This document shows positions 63,826 to 64,000 of a stretch of 64,000 bases of DNA, in pieces (position 1 is the stretch's first letter; each line of letters opens with the position of its first letter). This DNA comes from Lethocerus indicus (Eukaryota; Arthropoda; Insecta; Hemiptera; Belostomatidae). Below the pieces are notes generated by a model that made no database searches, was not told the DNA's origin, and saw nothing but the letters and a program-made list of their open reading frames with translations. The DNA lies in NCBI GenBank assembly GCA_019843655.1, contig JACDQD010000004.1:1116001-1180000 (forward strand). The letters are read 5' to 3'. The translations under genes and the position numbers were made by a program.

Positions 63826-64000
63826 AAAAAAATTGTATATTCTTACTCGGAGGTAATATGTACTGAAGATATCTTCCCAAATGCGATGAAACGCAGTACA
63901 GCAACATTTATTCTTTTCCACTTATTAAACGCGGTAAAATAATTCTTTAGAACACCTTCGGGGCTCAAACAAAGTCAGCCGCGATTGCACATGAATCCCT
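63826..64000. other. Unannotated window end
   Basis: AT-rich DNA after the LINE tail; nothing recognised. Confidence 0.4.

Overview
The window reads as repeat-dense, gene-poor DNA from an arthropod nuclear genome, most likely an insect; the species cannot be told from sequence alone. The reasons are intron-type splice signals around one small coding-like exon, five eukaryotic tRNA-Ala(AGC) copies, and remnants of element classes common in insects: Jockey-clade LINE 3' ends, irritans-type mariner miniatures, a miniature element carrying the first codons of a DUF4817-type transposase, a piggyBac-like relic and a solo LTR. There is no operon, bacterial signal or CRISPR. No complete protein-coding gene is visible. 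The only host-gene candidate is a 151-bp exon at 42843-42993, so most of the window is probably intron or intergenic.

The dominant feature is a family of non-autonomous elements with long inverted arms (copies or fragments near 510, 1021, 2513, 4251, 13831, 16122, 23387, 27941, 33729, 48186, 51941 and 53824). Several are near-complete foldbacks with a short central region. Others are tied to tandem arrays of a 70-bp satellite (4793-5804, 18730-19305, 25130-25657, 32854-33728, plus a lone monomer at 51941). All four arrays share the same non-repetitive left flank. At 4251-5915 the whole assembly is visible: left arm, unique flank, 15-copy array, right arm. The satellite is therefore best read as an expandable internal part of a transposable element.

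Region by region. 1-13.6 kb: LINE tail, foldback copies, a TA-flanked miniature element, and the first composite element. 13.6-34 kb: foldback copies, three more satellite arrays, a pair of inverted dispersed repeats, two mariner miniatures. 34-42 kb: microsatellites and otherwise featureless DNA with GC-rich islands. 41.8-44.3 kb: a nest of small elements around the candidate exon (DUF4817-type miniature, mariner miniature, LINE 3' end, piggyBac-like relic). 45-54 kb: sparse, with foldback fragments. 54.4-55.0 kb: solo LTR with a 6-bp target duplication. 55.7-59.3 kb: tRNA-Ala cluster arranged as a large inverted duplication. 59.3-64 kb: mostly unannotated DNA ending in another LINE 3' end.

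All similarity statements come from reading the sequence by eye. No alignment or database search was run, and boundaries of degenerate repeats are good to roughly 10 bp.
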